From Neobacillus niacini NBRC 15566 (GTDB taxonomy: Bacteria; Bacillota; Bacilli; Bacillales; Cytobacillaceae), in NCBI RefSeq assembly GCF_001591505.1, contig NZ_BCVA01000001.1:1-64000 (forward strand): a stretch of DNA of 64,000 nt, read 5' to 3'. The notes under the pieces are model-generated. The model was not told where the DNA came from and did not search any database. It saw nothing but the letters and a program-made list of their open reading frames with translations. The translations under genes were made by a program, and so were the position numbers. Numbering within the stretch: the first letter of the stretch is position 1; each line of letters starts with the position of its first letter. This document shows, piece by piece, positions 15,680 through 23,926 of this stretch.

Positions 15680-16822
15680 CTATTCATTTGTACGGGGAGG
15701 TCTTTTTCCCCAATACTGATAAAGGTCTGTGCGGATAAAGCCATTAAACAGCTTCCGCTTCTTTGTTGCTGGTTTCCCATAAAATTGCTCGAACTGTTCA
15801 TTGGAGGTCATGATATAGATGGACCAGGTATCAAGCTTACTAAAAGCCTGTCCCATTTCCTTATACATATGCTCAACTGCTTGTTTCTCACCAAGTCTTT
15901 CTCCATATGGAGGATTACCAACAATCACGCCATATTCTTTGATTGTTGTTATATCTTTTACTTGCATTTGTTTGTATTGGATAAGGTCACCAAGGCCTGC
16001 CTCAAAGGAGTTTTCTTGAGCGATTTTAATCATACGATGATCAATATCGGTTCCCATAATATCCAAGGGTTGATCATAATTTGCTAAATCCTCAGCCTCT
16101 GTTCGAGCCTCGTCCCATACTTTCCCTGGAATCCAATTCCAATTTTCTGACACAAATTCACGGTTAAAACCGGGCGCAATATTTTGACCAATCATGGCCG
16201 CTTCAATTGGAATCGTTCCAGAACCACAGAAAGGGTCGATAAATGGTTTATCGGGCTTCCAATTCGTTAACGATACCAAGGCTGCTGCAAGGGTTTCCTT
16301 TAACGGAGCTTCACCTTGATCAACACGGTATCCTCGTTTATGGAGTCCTTGACCGCTTGTATCAATCGTTATCGTTGCAACGTCTTTTAACAATGCAACT
16401 TCTATTCGATAATACGCACCTGTCTCTTCAAACCATGAGCTGCGCTTATAATGACTTTTCATTCGATCCACAACTGCTTTTTTTACAATTGCCTGGCAAT
16501 CGGAGACACTGAATAATTTTGATTTTACTGATTTTCCGGTAACTGGGAACTCTGCATCCTCAGGGAGGTATTTTTCCCATGGTAATGCTTTTGTCTTCTC
16601 AAATAATTCATCAAAAGTATAAGCCTTAAATTCACCGACTTTTATTTTTACTCTGTCAGCTGTTCGAAGCCACATATTACTGCGGGCAATCGCACTTTCA
16701 TCACCAGTATAAATAACTTTGCCGTTTTCCACTTCACACTCATAACCGAGAGCACGTACTTCTTTTGCCACTAATGCTTCCAGCCCCATCGCAGCGGTAG
16801 CAATTAATTGATATTTTCCCAT
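15680..16822 (-). CDS. ypsC: THUMP-domain 23S rRNA guanine-N2 methyltransferase-like protein
   Basis: This 380-residue enzyme has an N-terminal THUMP RNA-binding domain (about residues 45-155) and a Rossmann methyltransferase domain. The SAM site DPFCGSGTIPIEAA lies near residues 196-209 and the catalytic NPPYGERLG near 305. It resembles the N-terminal half of E. coli RlmL (m2G2445). It follows the rnpB terminator. The start has GGGTGGAATAA before the ATG. Confidence 0.93.
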   Translation of the reverse strand: MGKYQLIATAAMGLEALVAKEVRALGYECEVENGKVIYTGDESAIARSNMWLRTADRVKIKVGEFKAYTFDELFEKTKALPWEKYLPEDAEFPVTGKSVKSKLFSVSDCQAIVKKAVVDRMKSHYKRSSWFEETGAYYRIEVALLKDVATITIDTSGQGLHKRGYRVDQGEAPLKETLAAALVSLTNWKPDKPFIDPFCGSGTIPIEAAMIGQNIAPGFNREFVSENWNWIPGKVWDEARTEAEDLANYDQPLDIMGTDIDHRMIKIAQENSFEAGLGDLIQYKQMQVKDITTIKEYGVIVGNPPYGERLGEKQAVEHMYKEMGQAFSKLDTWSIYIMTSNEQFEQFYGKPATKKRKLFNGFIRTDLYQYWGKRPPRTNE

Positions 16823-16977
16823 TTATTCCACCCTTAACTTTTTACCTTATTATGTATGAATGTATGCTTGCCTATCATACCATTATAGACCAAAATCAGT
16901 AAGCCCATGCAATCATGAGCGAGCGATTCCATTCACAAATATACAATCAACGATAATCTTTAACATAGCCTAAAAGT

Positions 16978-17004
16978 AAAAAGACTCTCCTCATATGGAG
17001 AGTC
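16978..17004 (-). terminator. rnpB terminator
   Basis: A stem of GACTCTCC/GGAGAGTC with a 6-base loop is followed by a T run on the minus strand, directly after the mature 3' region of RNase P RNA. Confidence 0.9.
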
Positions 17005-17021
17005 GATACCGTAAACTTTAT

Positions 17022-17451
17022 TAACATTAATAACGTTCTGTAAGCCATGTTCTGTACCATAGTACTGCAAACGACGTTACACGCCTCGTACTTAGGTGGT
17101 AATCATCTATCTACAGATTCATTGAATCTGTCCTTCTCCTCGTTCAGTTCCTCAGAGAAAGTGCCCCTACCATTATTTGGGTTTCTCGCTCGTGGGGTTT
17201 ACCTCGTTCCACCCTTTTCATTTCTGAAAAGGCTCCGTCACTGTGGCACTTTTACAGGTATTCATACCATATCCTAATCGGACTTAGGTATTTTCCCGGC
17301 CGTCAGCCAAGCCATTGGCTCAAGACTGCCCTAGCTTATGAATTGGCTAGGCACGAACACTACGAGCATCTCAGCTCGTGCGAGCATGGACTTTCCTCTA
17401 CAATAAGCAAATGCTCCTTGCAGCGATTACCCGAACGTTATTAATGAGTAC
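17022..17451 (-). ncRNA. rnpB: RNase P RNA, bacterial type B
   Basis: The minus strand reads closely like B. subtilis rnpB. It begins near AACGTTCGGGTAATCGCTGC and contains the GAGGAAAGTCCATGCTCGCAC core, AGTGCCACAGTGACGGAG, GGTAAACCCCACGAGCGAGA, and ends ACATGGCTTACAGAACGTTATT. The terminal AATAACGTT pairs with AACGTTATT (helix P1). It processes the 5' leaders of pre-tRNAs. Its place between gpsB and ypsC is conserved in Bacillus. The ends are estimated to within a few bases. Confidence 0.97.
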
Positions 17452-17457
17452 ATTTCT

Positions 17458-17486
17458 ATTATATGCATTTGTATTTTATTAATCAA
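17458..17486 (-). promoter_or_regulatory. Sigma-A promoter of rnpB
   Basis: On the minus strand TTGATT (17481-17486), a 17 bp spacer and a perfect TATAAT (17458-17463) lie just upstream of the RNA 5' end. Confidence 0.85.
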
Positions 17487-17518
17487 TGGTTTTAATTAGG
17501 AAATCAAGGTACCATCTG

Positions 17519-17821
17519 TTAATCATAAAGTTTATTGCCAAATACATGTTTTTCAAGATTCGATAATCGCTTTAAAATATCAAAATTCGTCGTTCCTGCA
17601 GGTTGTGTTACCGGCTGTCTTCTAGATGTTTCTTCTAGCTGTTTACGTAAACGGAGATTTTCTTGCTGCAAATCTTCAATTTCCTGTTGGAACACTTCAT
17701 AATCCTTGATAATCAAGTCCAGATACTTATCAACATCTTCTTGTTTATAGCCTCGGACTCCGGTCTTAAATTCTTTTTCTAAAATATCCTTAGCGGTCAA
17801 TTTCACTTTATCGGACACCAT
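17519..17821 (-). CDS. gpsB: Cell-cycle protein GpsB
   Basis: This 100-residue DivIVA-like protein coordinates PBP1 shuttling between septum and lateral wall. The N-terminal lipid/PBP-binding region ([19 protein letters not shown], residues 7-25) is followed by a coiled coil (about 28-68) and a short C-terminal trimerising helix ([16 protein letters not shown]). Length and order match B. subtilis GpsB (YpsB). The partner penicillin-binding protein PonA is encoded at 29846-32470. The ATG has GAGGTG upstream. Confidence 0.96.
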   Translation of the reverse strand: MVSDKVKLTAKDILEKEFKTGVRGYKQEDVDKYLDLIIKDYEVFQQEIEDLQQENLRLRKQLEETSRRQPVTQPAGTTNFDILKRLSNLEKHVFGNKLYD

Positions 17822-17935
17822 TCAATTCACCTCAAGTCATTCGCCAATCATTACCTATTATTTTTTCAAAAATATGCGATTTTGTCAATTTTTCTTTCTT
17901 ATCCTATTTGATCAATAGTAATTTGGTACTTATCA

Positions 17936-18496
17936 TTAAAAATCCAAATGTTTTAATTCCTCTTCTTCTACAATTACTTGTAAATCATAAAATGTGACAA
18001 GCTGGATAGGATATGAATGATTGTTTTGATATTGTACCGCCATTTCGTATATGTATTTTGGGCTTCCTTCTTTCTCCTGATCATATAAAAGGAGCAGTGC
18101 ATCGCTTTTTTCAATAAAAAATTGATTCTTCAAACGAAACTGCCAAGGTTTTTCGTACCCTTTCTTCGTTACTGAATCGATAAAATCAGCTTCTGCAAGA
18201 ATTGATTTATACCATTCCGTGTTGTTTTCACTCCAAGAGGATTCCTGGTCTAAAAATGGGGTAATAACAGCTAGTTTTACATCAGGAAACTCTGTTTTTA
18301 GTTCAAAAACAACTTCGGCAGCCCAAAGCTCCACACCTAATTGTCCGCTAATCAATACCCACTCTAATCCTCCCTCCATCATTTGGATTAGCTCTTTCTT
18401 TAGAGCTTCTTTAATATACATGACAGCAGGATGATCGTTTTTAAATATCCCTAATTCAAACGGTTTGTAACCTGATACAGCTAAAACTTTAATCAA
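17936..18496 (-). CDS. ypsA: YpsA, SLOG-fold DUF1273 protein
   Basis: This 186-residue protein starts [17 protein letters not shown], the glycine/serine-rich SLOG nucleotide-binding motif. It continues with [14 protein letters not shown] (about residues 48-61) and VKLAVITPF. In B. subtilis YpsA overproduction affects cell division and sits next to gpsB, as here. The start is TTG at 18496, with AAGGAG 7 bases upstream. The ligand is unknown. Confidence 0.93.
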   Translation of the reverse strand: MIKVLAVSGYKPFELGIFKNDHPAVMYIKEALKKELIQMMEGGLEWVLISGQLGVELWAAEVVFELKTEFPDVKLAVITPFLDQESSWSENNTEWYKSILAEADFIDSVTKKGYEKPWQFRLKNQFFIEKSDALLLLYDQEKEGSPKYIYEMAVQYQNNHSYPIQLVTFYDLQVIVEEEELKHLDF

Positions 18497-18560
18497 GGTT
18501 ATTCTCCTTATTTGGCGGCAGATGAGCGCCAGCTATTTTTATAAACATATCAAAAAAAAT

Positions 18561-18590
18561 AAAAAAAACAAGGGCAAAATTGCCCTTGTT
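18561..18590 (-). terminator. Terminator after the CotD-like gene
   Basis: A stem of AACAAGGGCA/TGCCCTTGTT with a 3-base loop is followed by T residues on the minus strand, 9 bp after the stop codon. Confidence 0.9.
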
Positions 18591-18598
18591 AGTAATTG

Positions 18599-19087
18599 TT
18601 ATCCCCATAAACGCTTAGGTCGAGGTAATTGACCTGGCGCCATACCCGGTCCCATTCCTGGTGCCATACCTGGCCCCATCATGCCTGGTCCCATACCTGG
18701 CCCCATCATGCCTGGTCCCATGCCCGGTCCCATCATGCCTGGTCCCATGCCCGGTCCCATCATGCCTGGTCCCATGTTTGGTGGCATATTTGGTAATGCA
18801 TTGCTCTGAGCTCCGGCAACAGCCGTTGGTGCAGCCATAGGTGCCGCTATAGGTGCCGGCATAGGTGTCGGACCACCTGGACAGCAACAGTCAATGTGCT
18901 GATTACTGCACACCTCACAGCAAGAAGCTGTTGTTGGACAATAGTGTTTATGCTGGAACATATGATGATTAATCGTTGTAATATGTTTCGGATGAATATG
19001 TGGTACCACCGTTGTTGAGAAAGTATGGTTAACGAATTGCTGAGTCGGATGAATGACTGGCGGCGCAAAATTAGTTCCAAGATACAA
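18599..19087 (-). CDS. CotD-family inner spore coat protein with an added Gly-Pro-Met repeat tail
   Basis: This 162-residue protein has an N-terminal half matching CotD style: VIHPTQQFVNHTFSTTVV, PHIHPKHITTINHHMFQHKHY and a cysteine-rich segment (SCCEVCSNQHIDCCCPGG). B. subtilis CotD is only about 75 residues and stops there. Here an Ala/Pro linker leads into about four copies of a 9-residue unit like MGPGMGPGM, and the protein ends PRPKRLWG. The TTG start at 19087 has GAAGGGAG 8 bases upstream. It is probably sigma-K/GerE controlled, by analogy. The repeat tail is unusual and may self-associate. Confidence 0.8.
   Translation of the reverse strand: MYLGTNFAPPVIHPTQQFVNHTFSTTVVPHIHPKHITTINHHMFQHKHYCPTTASCCEVCSNQHIDCCCPGGPTPMPAPIAAPMAAPTAVAGAQSNALPNMPPNMGPGMMGPGMGPGMMGPGMGPGMMGPGMGPGMMGPGMAPGMGPGMAPGQLPRPKRLWG
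18655..18775. repeat. 27 bp tandem repeat inside the CotD-like gene
   Basis: About four copies of a 27 bp unit (CATGCCTGGTCCCATGCCCG plus GTCCCAT on the plus strand) encode the Gly-Pro-Met tail. The last copies are nearly identical, which implies recent expansion. Copy-number change would keep the reading frame. Confidence 0.85.
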
Positions 19088-19274
19088 TATAAGCTCTCCC
19101 TTCAATTAATATATTCTGTTTACATTAACAGCCTATGATAGGAGAGTATTTCTTGTACTAAGGAAAATACCTATTTTTTCAATTATCAAATTAAAATTAA
19201 CTTCACTTAGACAACTGTCTAGTTTAAGCGCTCAGTGATACATGTCTATATCTGAAGGATGGCGCTTTGACTTT

Positions 19275-19370
19275 TTATAGCATCGAATATAAGTTATCTT
19301 TTAAGCTTGAAAAAAGTACAGCAGTCAAACAAACGACAACAAAAAATAAATACAAAATTGCTTTATACAT
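19275..19370 (-). CDS. 31-residue hydrophobic small protein
   Basis: The ORF encodes MYKAILYLFFVVVCLTAVLF...SML, one membrane helix (about residues 3-21) followed by a short polar tail. GGAG lies 8 bases before the ATG. It sits in the gap between the CotD-like gene and mrfB, a region otherwise without genes. No family is recognised. The ribosome binding site and clean hydrophobic helix favour a real gene, but it could be chance. Confidence 0.45.
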   Translation of the reverse strand: MYKAILYLFFVVVCLTAVLFSSLKDNLYSML

Positions 19371-19492
19371 AGTATCTACTCCATTATTGTTTTATAGTCG
19401 TTTTTTACTCACAGTTTAATATTTTACATGTTTCAACTATAAGAAACAATATGGGAAAACGATTATTTTCGTTGCTAAATGTGAAATTTTTG

Positions 19493-20776
19493 TTACAAAT
19501 AATCGAGAGTTGAAGAATGTTGCGCCTGCCTAGGAAATTTAGCGAATTTCCCCTCTAGCCGGGTCAGTCTTGTTTCGATCTGTTGCTGAACTTTTTGCAT
19601 GGGACTATTGGTATTTTCCACTATTACCGAAGCCTTTAGGCAATAATCCAATGCAAGCTTATAATCTTTTATCTTATGCTCATATATTTTAGAAGCCTCG
19701 ATGCATGCGTCAACACTTAACTTCGGGTTTTCAACGTCCGCCACTTCTTTAAATAATGATAAACTAATTTCCCAGTTTTGTTCTTTTTTAGATTGATAGG
19801 CTAATGCAAGCTTTGCTTGTAAAGATGTAAAGTCACTGCCCTCCACAAGCTTCGTCAATACCTTAGCTGCTTCGGCCTTTTCCCCCAGAGCAGCATACCA
19901 GCGTCCGACTTCAAATGATTCTTTCCGTGTTTGGTTGTTGTCTATTCCACAAAGTTGATAGGTTATATGGGTATATAATGTGACAAGTGATAATATATCG
20001 ATTTCATTATGCTTGATGATTCCAAGCATTCCATCAGGCTGTTTACTTTCAACGAAATCAAAATAAATCATCGGAGCTAAATACCCAGGTATATCATCTT
20101 GCCGTTCTACCCCTAAGACTTCTTTTTCAACCACAGCTAGTTTAAGTCGCTCCAATTTATGTTTCCATAGTCTTTTTGCTGCATGAAATAAATCAAAATG
20201 ACCAAATGCAGGAAGCTTAGGTACATGATCCCTAACAAGGGTGTGCCTGGTTTTTACTTGTGGCCAATCAAAGGATTTTCCATTATAAGTGACTAATGTT
20301 TTATAGTTGACGTTTTCCAGAAAGCTTTGATATAAAGGGACTTCCGCACCTGGGTGTGGAAGTATATGCTGCCTTAAAACAAGATTTTCACCGACTACGC
20401 TTGCATATCCAAGTAAAAATATCGTATTCCCTGTTCCACCGCCAAGTCCGGTTGTTTCTGTATCAAAAAAGAATAATTCCTCTGCAGAATGTCCTTCTGC
20501 TGATAATGGATGGCTAATAGGCTGCTTATTCCAAATATCAACAGCTGTAAGAAAATCATGAAAATGATAATGACCATGCTTTTGTGACAATGGATATTTC
20601 ACTTCACGAATCAGGCAGTAATCCTGATCCAAATAATAAGGGGTCACATTTTCACTTTCCCATTTTGAAAGGAAAGGTATCTCTATCCTTGCAGTCTTAG
20701 GAGGAGTATTGTTTATTGGTGAGGCTCCTCCTGAAATATGCGGCTTTAAACGATTTAATTTATTTTTCAATGACAT
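19493..20776 (-). CDS. mrfB: Mitomycin repair exonuclease MrfB (YprB)
   Basis: This 427-residue protein has a DEDD-type RNase H-fold exonuclease domain in its first 250 residues: FFDTETTGLGGG near residue 102, TYNGKSFDWP near 163, HFDLFHAAKRLW near 195 and HNEIDILSL near 258. The C-terminal 150 residues form TPR-like helices. In B. subtilis MrfB works with MrfA to remove mitomycin C lesions independently of UvrABC. It lies 17 bp after mrfA on the same transcript. GAGG precedes the ATG. Confidence 0.93.
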   Translation of the reverse strand: MSLKNKLNRLKPHISGGASPINNTPPKTARIEIPFLSKWESENVTPYYLDQDYCLIREVKYPLSQKHGHYHFHDFLTAVDIWNKQPISHPLSAEGHSAEELFFFDTETTGLGGGTGNTIFLLGYASVVGENLVLRQHILPHPGAEVPLYQSFLENVNYKTLVTYNGKSFDWPQVKTRHTLVRDHVPKLPAFGHFDLFHAAKRLWKHKLERLKLAVVEKEVLGVERQDDIPGYLAPMIYFDFVESKQPDGMLGIIKHNEIDILSLVTLYTHITYQLCGIDNNQTRKESFEVGRWYAALGEKAEAAKVLTKLVEGSDFTSLQAKLALAYQSKKEQNWEISLSLFKEVADVENPKLSVDACIEASKIYEHKIKDYKLALDYCLKASVIVENTNSPMQKVQQQIETRLTRLEGKFAKFPRQAQHSSTLDYL

Positions 20777-20793
20777 TTCAGCACTTCCTCATT

Positions 20794-23070
20794 TTAATTG
20801 GAAGGATTTATAAAAGCTTCAATTATTGATAAAGTATCACTTTTTGCCGTCTCACCGACTGTGTCGGTTCCAATACACGACGGACATCCTGTTTGACATT
20901 TACAGTTATCAATCATCCTTTTCGTTTCAGCAAATACCACTGGCATTCCCGAATGAATTTTCTCACTTAAACCGATGCCTCCAGGATAACGGTCATAGAA
21001 GAAAATCGTCGGTTTCTCATTATGATCCGCTTTAACCTGCGGAATCACATGAATATCTTGTGGGTCTGCCATGACAAATAGTGGTGCAATATGATTTAAG
21101 GCGTGTGCTGTGCCAACAAGTCCCTGTTCTAATCGCTCTTGCCCCATTTCTGCGAACGACTTATTTAACGAAATCCATGCGGCACTCGTGTGCAGCTCTT
21201 CTTCGGGGAGATGAATTGGGCCAGAACCAATATTTTCATGGGTCTCGAATTTAATTTTCTTAAAGATAGTCGCCATTGCGCGGACGCTCACATCCCCATA
21301 ACCAACCTCTGCATACTCCAACTTTTTAAGCTTGTCCTCTTCTAACACCTTTAGTTGTACAGCTAAATTAGCATCTGTGAAATAGTCAACATCCACTTCC
21401 CGAACAAATGCCTTTTTTTCTTCCCAATCGAGCTTTTCTACCTGAAATTGTGTTCCTTGGTGCAGATAGATGGCTTCATCATGCAGCAGCGTCATGGCTG
21501 AAAAGCGATCCATTTCTCCGATTACTTTTACATTTGCCACATCTGATTGGTCTACAATGATAACATTTTCCTGAGAAGCGGAGCGTAAACTAATATTATG
21601 TGCAGGGAACGAATCATTCATCCAATACCATTTATCGCCGTTCTGGTATAGAATCCGTTCCTCTGTTAGATATTCAAGCAAATCCTCCGTTCCAACGTTT
21701 CCAAACTGCTCATCAGCCTTAAAAGGCAGCTCGAAAGCCGCACATTTCATATGGTCAATTAGAATGATTAAGTTATCAGGATTAATTCTTGCTGTCTCTG
21801 GGCTTTTATTAAAAAAGTATTCCGGGTTCTGAATAATGTATTGATCCAGTGGGCTAGAACTCGCAACCATAATAACAAGGGCTTCGCTATGTCTTCTTCC
21901 TGCTCTCCCCGCCTGCTGCCAAGCGCTGGAAATGGTTCCAGGATACCCAGTCATAATACATACCTGCAGCTGGCCAATATCTACTCCCAATTCTAGTGCA
22001 TTTGTACTAACTACTCCATAAATATCCCCGGAACGAAGACCTTTTTCAATTTTTCTTCTTTCGGTTGGTAAATATCCTCCACGATACCCCATGATTGATT
22101 TAGGTCCTAATTGATTTTTTACCAACTCTTGCAGATAAGTTAAAATAATTTCGACTCGGACTCTGCTTCTAGCAAAGACGATGGTTTGAATTTTATTTTT
22201 CAACAATTCACCTGCAATTTTCCGAACCTCAAGTGTTGCACTTCTTCTAATATTTAAGGGTTTATTTACAATTGGTGGATTATAAAAGAGAAAGTGCTTA
22301 TTTCCACTAGGGGCACCATTATTATCAATCAGGACCATGTTTTCTTCCGTTAGGTTTTCAGCAAGCTCAAGCGGATTTGCAATCGTGGCAGATGTACATA
22401 TAAAAACTGGATTGCTGCCATAGTAACGACAAATTCGTTTTAGTCGGCGAATAACATTGGCCACATGACTTCCAAAAACGCCTCGATACGTATGAAGCTC
22501 ATCAATCACGACAAATTTGAGATTTTCAAAGAGTGAAACCCATTTCGTATGATGAGGCAGGATGGCTGAATGAAGCATATCCGGATTGGTTATGACAACA
22601 TGACCAGCTTTACGGACTTTTTGGCGAATGTTGGCTGGTGTATCACCGTCATATGTGTAACTATTAATATCAATTCCTGCAGCCTGGATAATTTCATTTA
22701 TCTCACTTTTCTGATCCTGCGCAAGTGCTTTTGTGGGAAACATATAAAGGGCCCTTGCATTAGGGTTGGATAAAATACTTTGTAAAACGGGCAGGTTATA
22801 GCACAGTGTTTTTCCAGATGCAGTAGGCGTAACGGCTACAATACTATTACCAGTCATAATCTTTTCATAAGCAGATTTTTGGTGTGTGTACAGCCTTTCT
22901 ATCCCTTTACTAGTTAGTGAATCTCTTAATGCGGAATGAAGGTTATCCGGAAGGGACACGGTTTGAGCTTCTTTGGCCTCAAGTGTCTTCCAGGTAACAA
23001 TATTTTCCTTAAAACTTTCATTTATTTTTAAATCTGCAAGAATGTCTTGCAGGTTTTTTTTCAATTTCAT
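20794..23070 (-). CDS. mrfA: DEAD/H-box DNA helicase MrfA (YprA)
   Basis: This 758-residue SF2 helicase has motif I TPTASGKTL near residue 81, motif II VIDELHTYRG near 188, motif III TSATIANPLE, and motif VI QAGRAGRRHSE near 387. The C-terminal MrfA-family zinc domain has four cysteines (CKCQTGCPSCIG) near residue 730. It is a 3'-5' helicase acting on mitomycin adducts with MrfB. GAGGTG lies before the ATG. A LexA-like site covers its promoter. Confidence 0.94.
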   Translation of the reverse strand: MKLKKNLQDILADLKINESFKENIVTWKTLEAKEAQTVSLPDNLHSALRDSLTSKGIERLYTHQKSAYEKIMTGNSIVAVTPTASGKTLCYNLPVLQSILSNPNARALYMFPTKALAQDQKSEINEIIQAAGIDINSYTYDGDTPANIRQKVRKAGHVVITNPDMLHSAILPHHTKWVSLFENLKFVVIDELHTYRGVFGSHVANVIRRLKRICRYYGSNPVFICTSATIANPLELAENLTEENMVLIDNNGAPSGNKHFLFYNPPIVNKPLNIRRSATLEVRKIAGELLKNKIQTIVFARSRVRVEIILTYLQELVKNQLGPKSIMGYRGGYLPTERRKIEKGLRSGDIYGVVSTNALELGVDIGQLQVCIMTGYPGTISSAWQQAGRAGRRHSEALVIMVASSSPLDQYIIQNPEYFFNKSPETARINPDNLIILIDHMKCAAFELPFKADEQFGNVGTEDLLEYLTEERILYQNGDKWYWMNDSFPAHNISLRSASQENVIIVDQSDVANVKVIGEMDRFSAMTLLHDEAIYLHQGTQFQVEKLDWEEKKAFVREVDVDYFTDANLAVQLKVLEEDKLKKLEYAEVGYGDVSVRAMATIFKKIKFETHENIGSGPIHLPEEELHTSAAWISLNKSFAEMGQERLEQGLVGTAHALNHIAPLFVMADPQDIHVIPQVKADHNEKPTIFFYDRYPGGIGLSEKIHSGMPVVFAETKRMIDNCKCQTGCPSCIGTDTVGETAKSDTLSIIEAFINPSN

Positions 23071-23090
23071 AGAATCACCTCGTTATTACC

Positions 23091-23111
23091 ATTATAGCGA
23101 ATAAACGTTCG
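23091..23111 (-). promoter_or_regulatory. LexA (SOS) box in the mrfAB promoter
   Basis: CGAATAAACGTTCG (23098-23111) matches the Bacillus SOS box CGAAC-N4-GTTCG in 9 of 10 defined bases. On the minus strand it lies immediately upstream of a perfect TATAAT (23091-23096), inside the promoter spacer, which is the standard repressing position. The -35 is weak. Confidence 0.7.
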
Positions 23112-23190
23112 CAGAAAAAGCTTGTTAATTATTATATAGTTGTCTGCTACAATAGTATAAGGTATTTTATTTCGTCTGTGGAGGTGGAGC

Positions 23191-23889
23191 ATGAGAATTG
23201 AAGATATTAAGAAGGTGCTTTCTGAGTTCATGCTTTTTAAGGAATTAGATGACTACGAATTAACGAAGATTGCCAACATTTCCATTGCAAGAGAATGGAA
23301 AAAGCAAAGTCATGTTTTTCTTCAAGGTGACCCGTTAGAGAATGTTTATTTCATTTATGATGGGAAAATAAAAGTATACAAAAGTGATATTCACGGAAAA
23401 GAACAAATTGTCGCCATGATGAAAAAGGGTGAGATGTTTCCTCACGTCGGCTTCTTTAGAAAAGGCAGTTACCCTGCATACGCTGAAGTTCTTGAACCAT
23501 CAACGCTGATTGCAGTCCCTATTTCAAAATTTGAAGGAGTTCTCATTGAGTATCCTGAACTAAGTATTAAAGTATTTAAAGTTCTCGGCGAAAAAATCGT
23601 GGATTTACAAAACAGGCTGGAGGAACAAATACTTAACAATACATATGAGCAAATCATAAAGCTCCTTATTCGTCTTGGGCAAAAGCATGGAAAGGAATTA
23701 GCGGATGGAACGATTCTTCTAAAATCTGAGTTTACCAACCGTGATTTGGCCAACATGATTGGAACTACTCGTGAAACGATCAGTAGAACGCTGACAAAAA
23801 TGAAAAAGGACGACCTAATCGAAGTAGATGATCGCGGTAATATGATTATAGATATTGATGTATTGCTTTCAGAAATTAATTTAATTTAA
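23191..23889 (+). CDS. Crp/Fnr-family transcriptional regulator, hcp-linked paralogue
   Basis: This 232-residue protein has the same layout as the 10900-11592 regulator: a ligand-binding beta barrel (about 12-125), a long dimer helix and a winged HTH with TTRETISRT as recognition helix. Large blocks are shared with that paralogue (GKEQIV, GEMFPH-GFF, KVFKVLGEKIVDLQ). It contains no cysteine at all, so it cannot carry an Fe-S cluster. It precedes and converges on hcp. The ribosome binding site GGAGGTGGAG is strong. A heme-based NO sensor or a ligand-free factor is possible. Confidence 0.88.
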   Translation: MRIEDIKKVLSEFMLFKELDDYELTKIANISIAREWKKQSHVFLQGDPLENVYFIYDGKIKVYKSDIHGKEQIVAMMKKGEMFPHVGFFRKGSYPAYAEVLEPSTLIAVPISKFEGVLIEYPELSIKVFKVLGEKIVDLQNRLEEQILNNTYEQIIKLLIRLGQKHGKELADGTILLKSEFTNRDLANMIGTTRETISRTLTKMKKDDLIEVDDRGNMIIDIDVLLSEINLI

Positions 23890-23919
23890 AAAACCGCAGC
23901 GTTTGATTGCTGCGGTTTT
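23890..23919. terminator. Bidirectional terminator between the regulator and hcp
   Basis: A stem of AAAACCGCAGC/GCTGCGGTTTT with an 8-base loop serves both convergent genes. Confidence 0.92.
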
Positions 23920-23926
23920 CTCTTGA

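Noticed and set aside
17047..17277. 76-codon plus-strand frame
   Set aside because: It lies entirely inside RNase P RNA on the opposite strand.
18615..18887. Second open frame across the CotD repeat
   Set aside because: An out-of-frame reading of the 27 bp repeat; composition and start are implausible.
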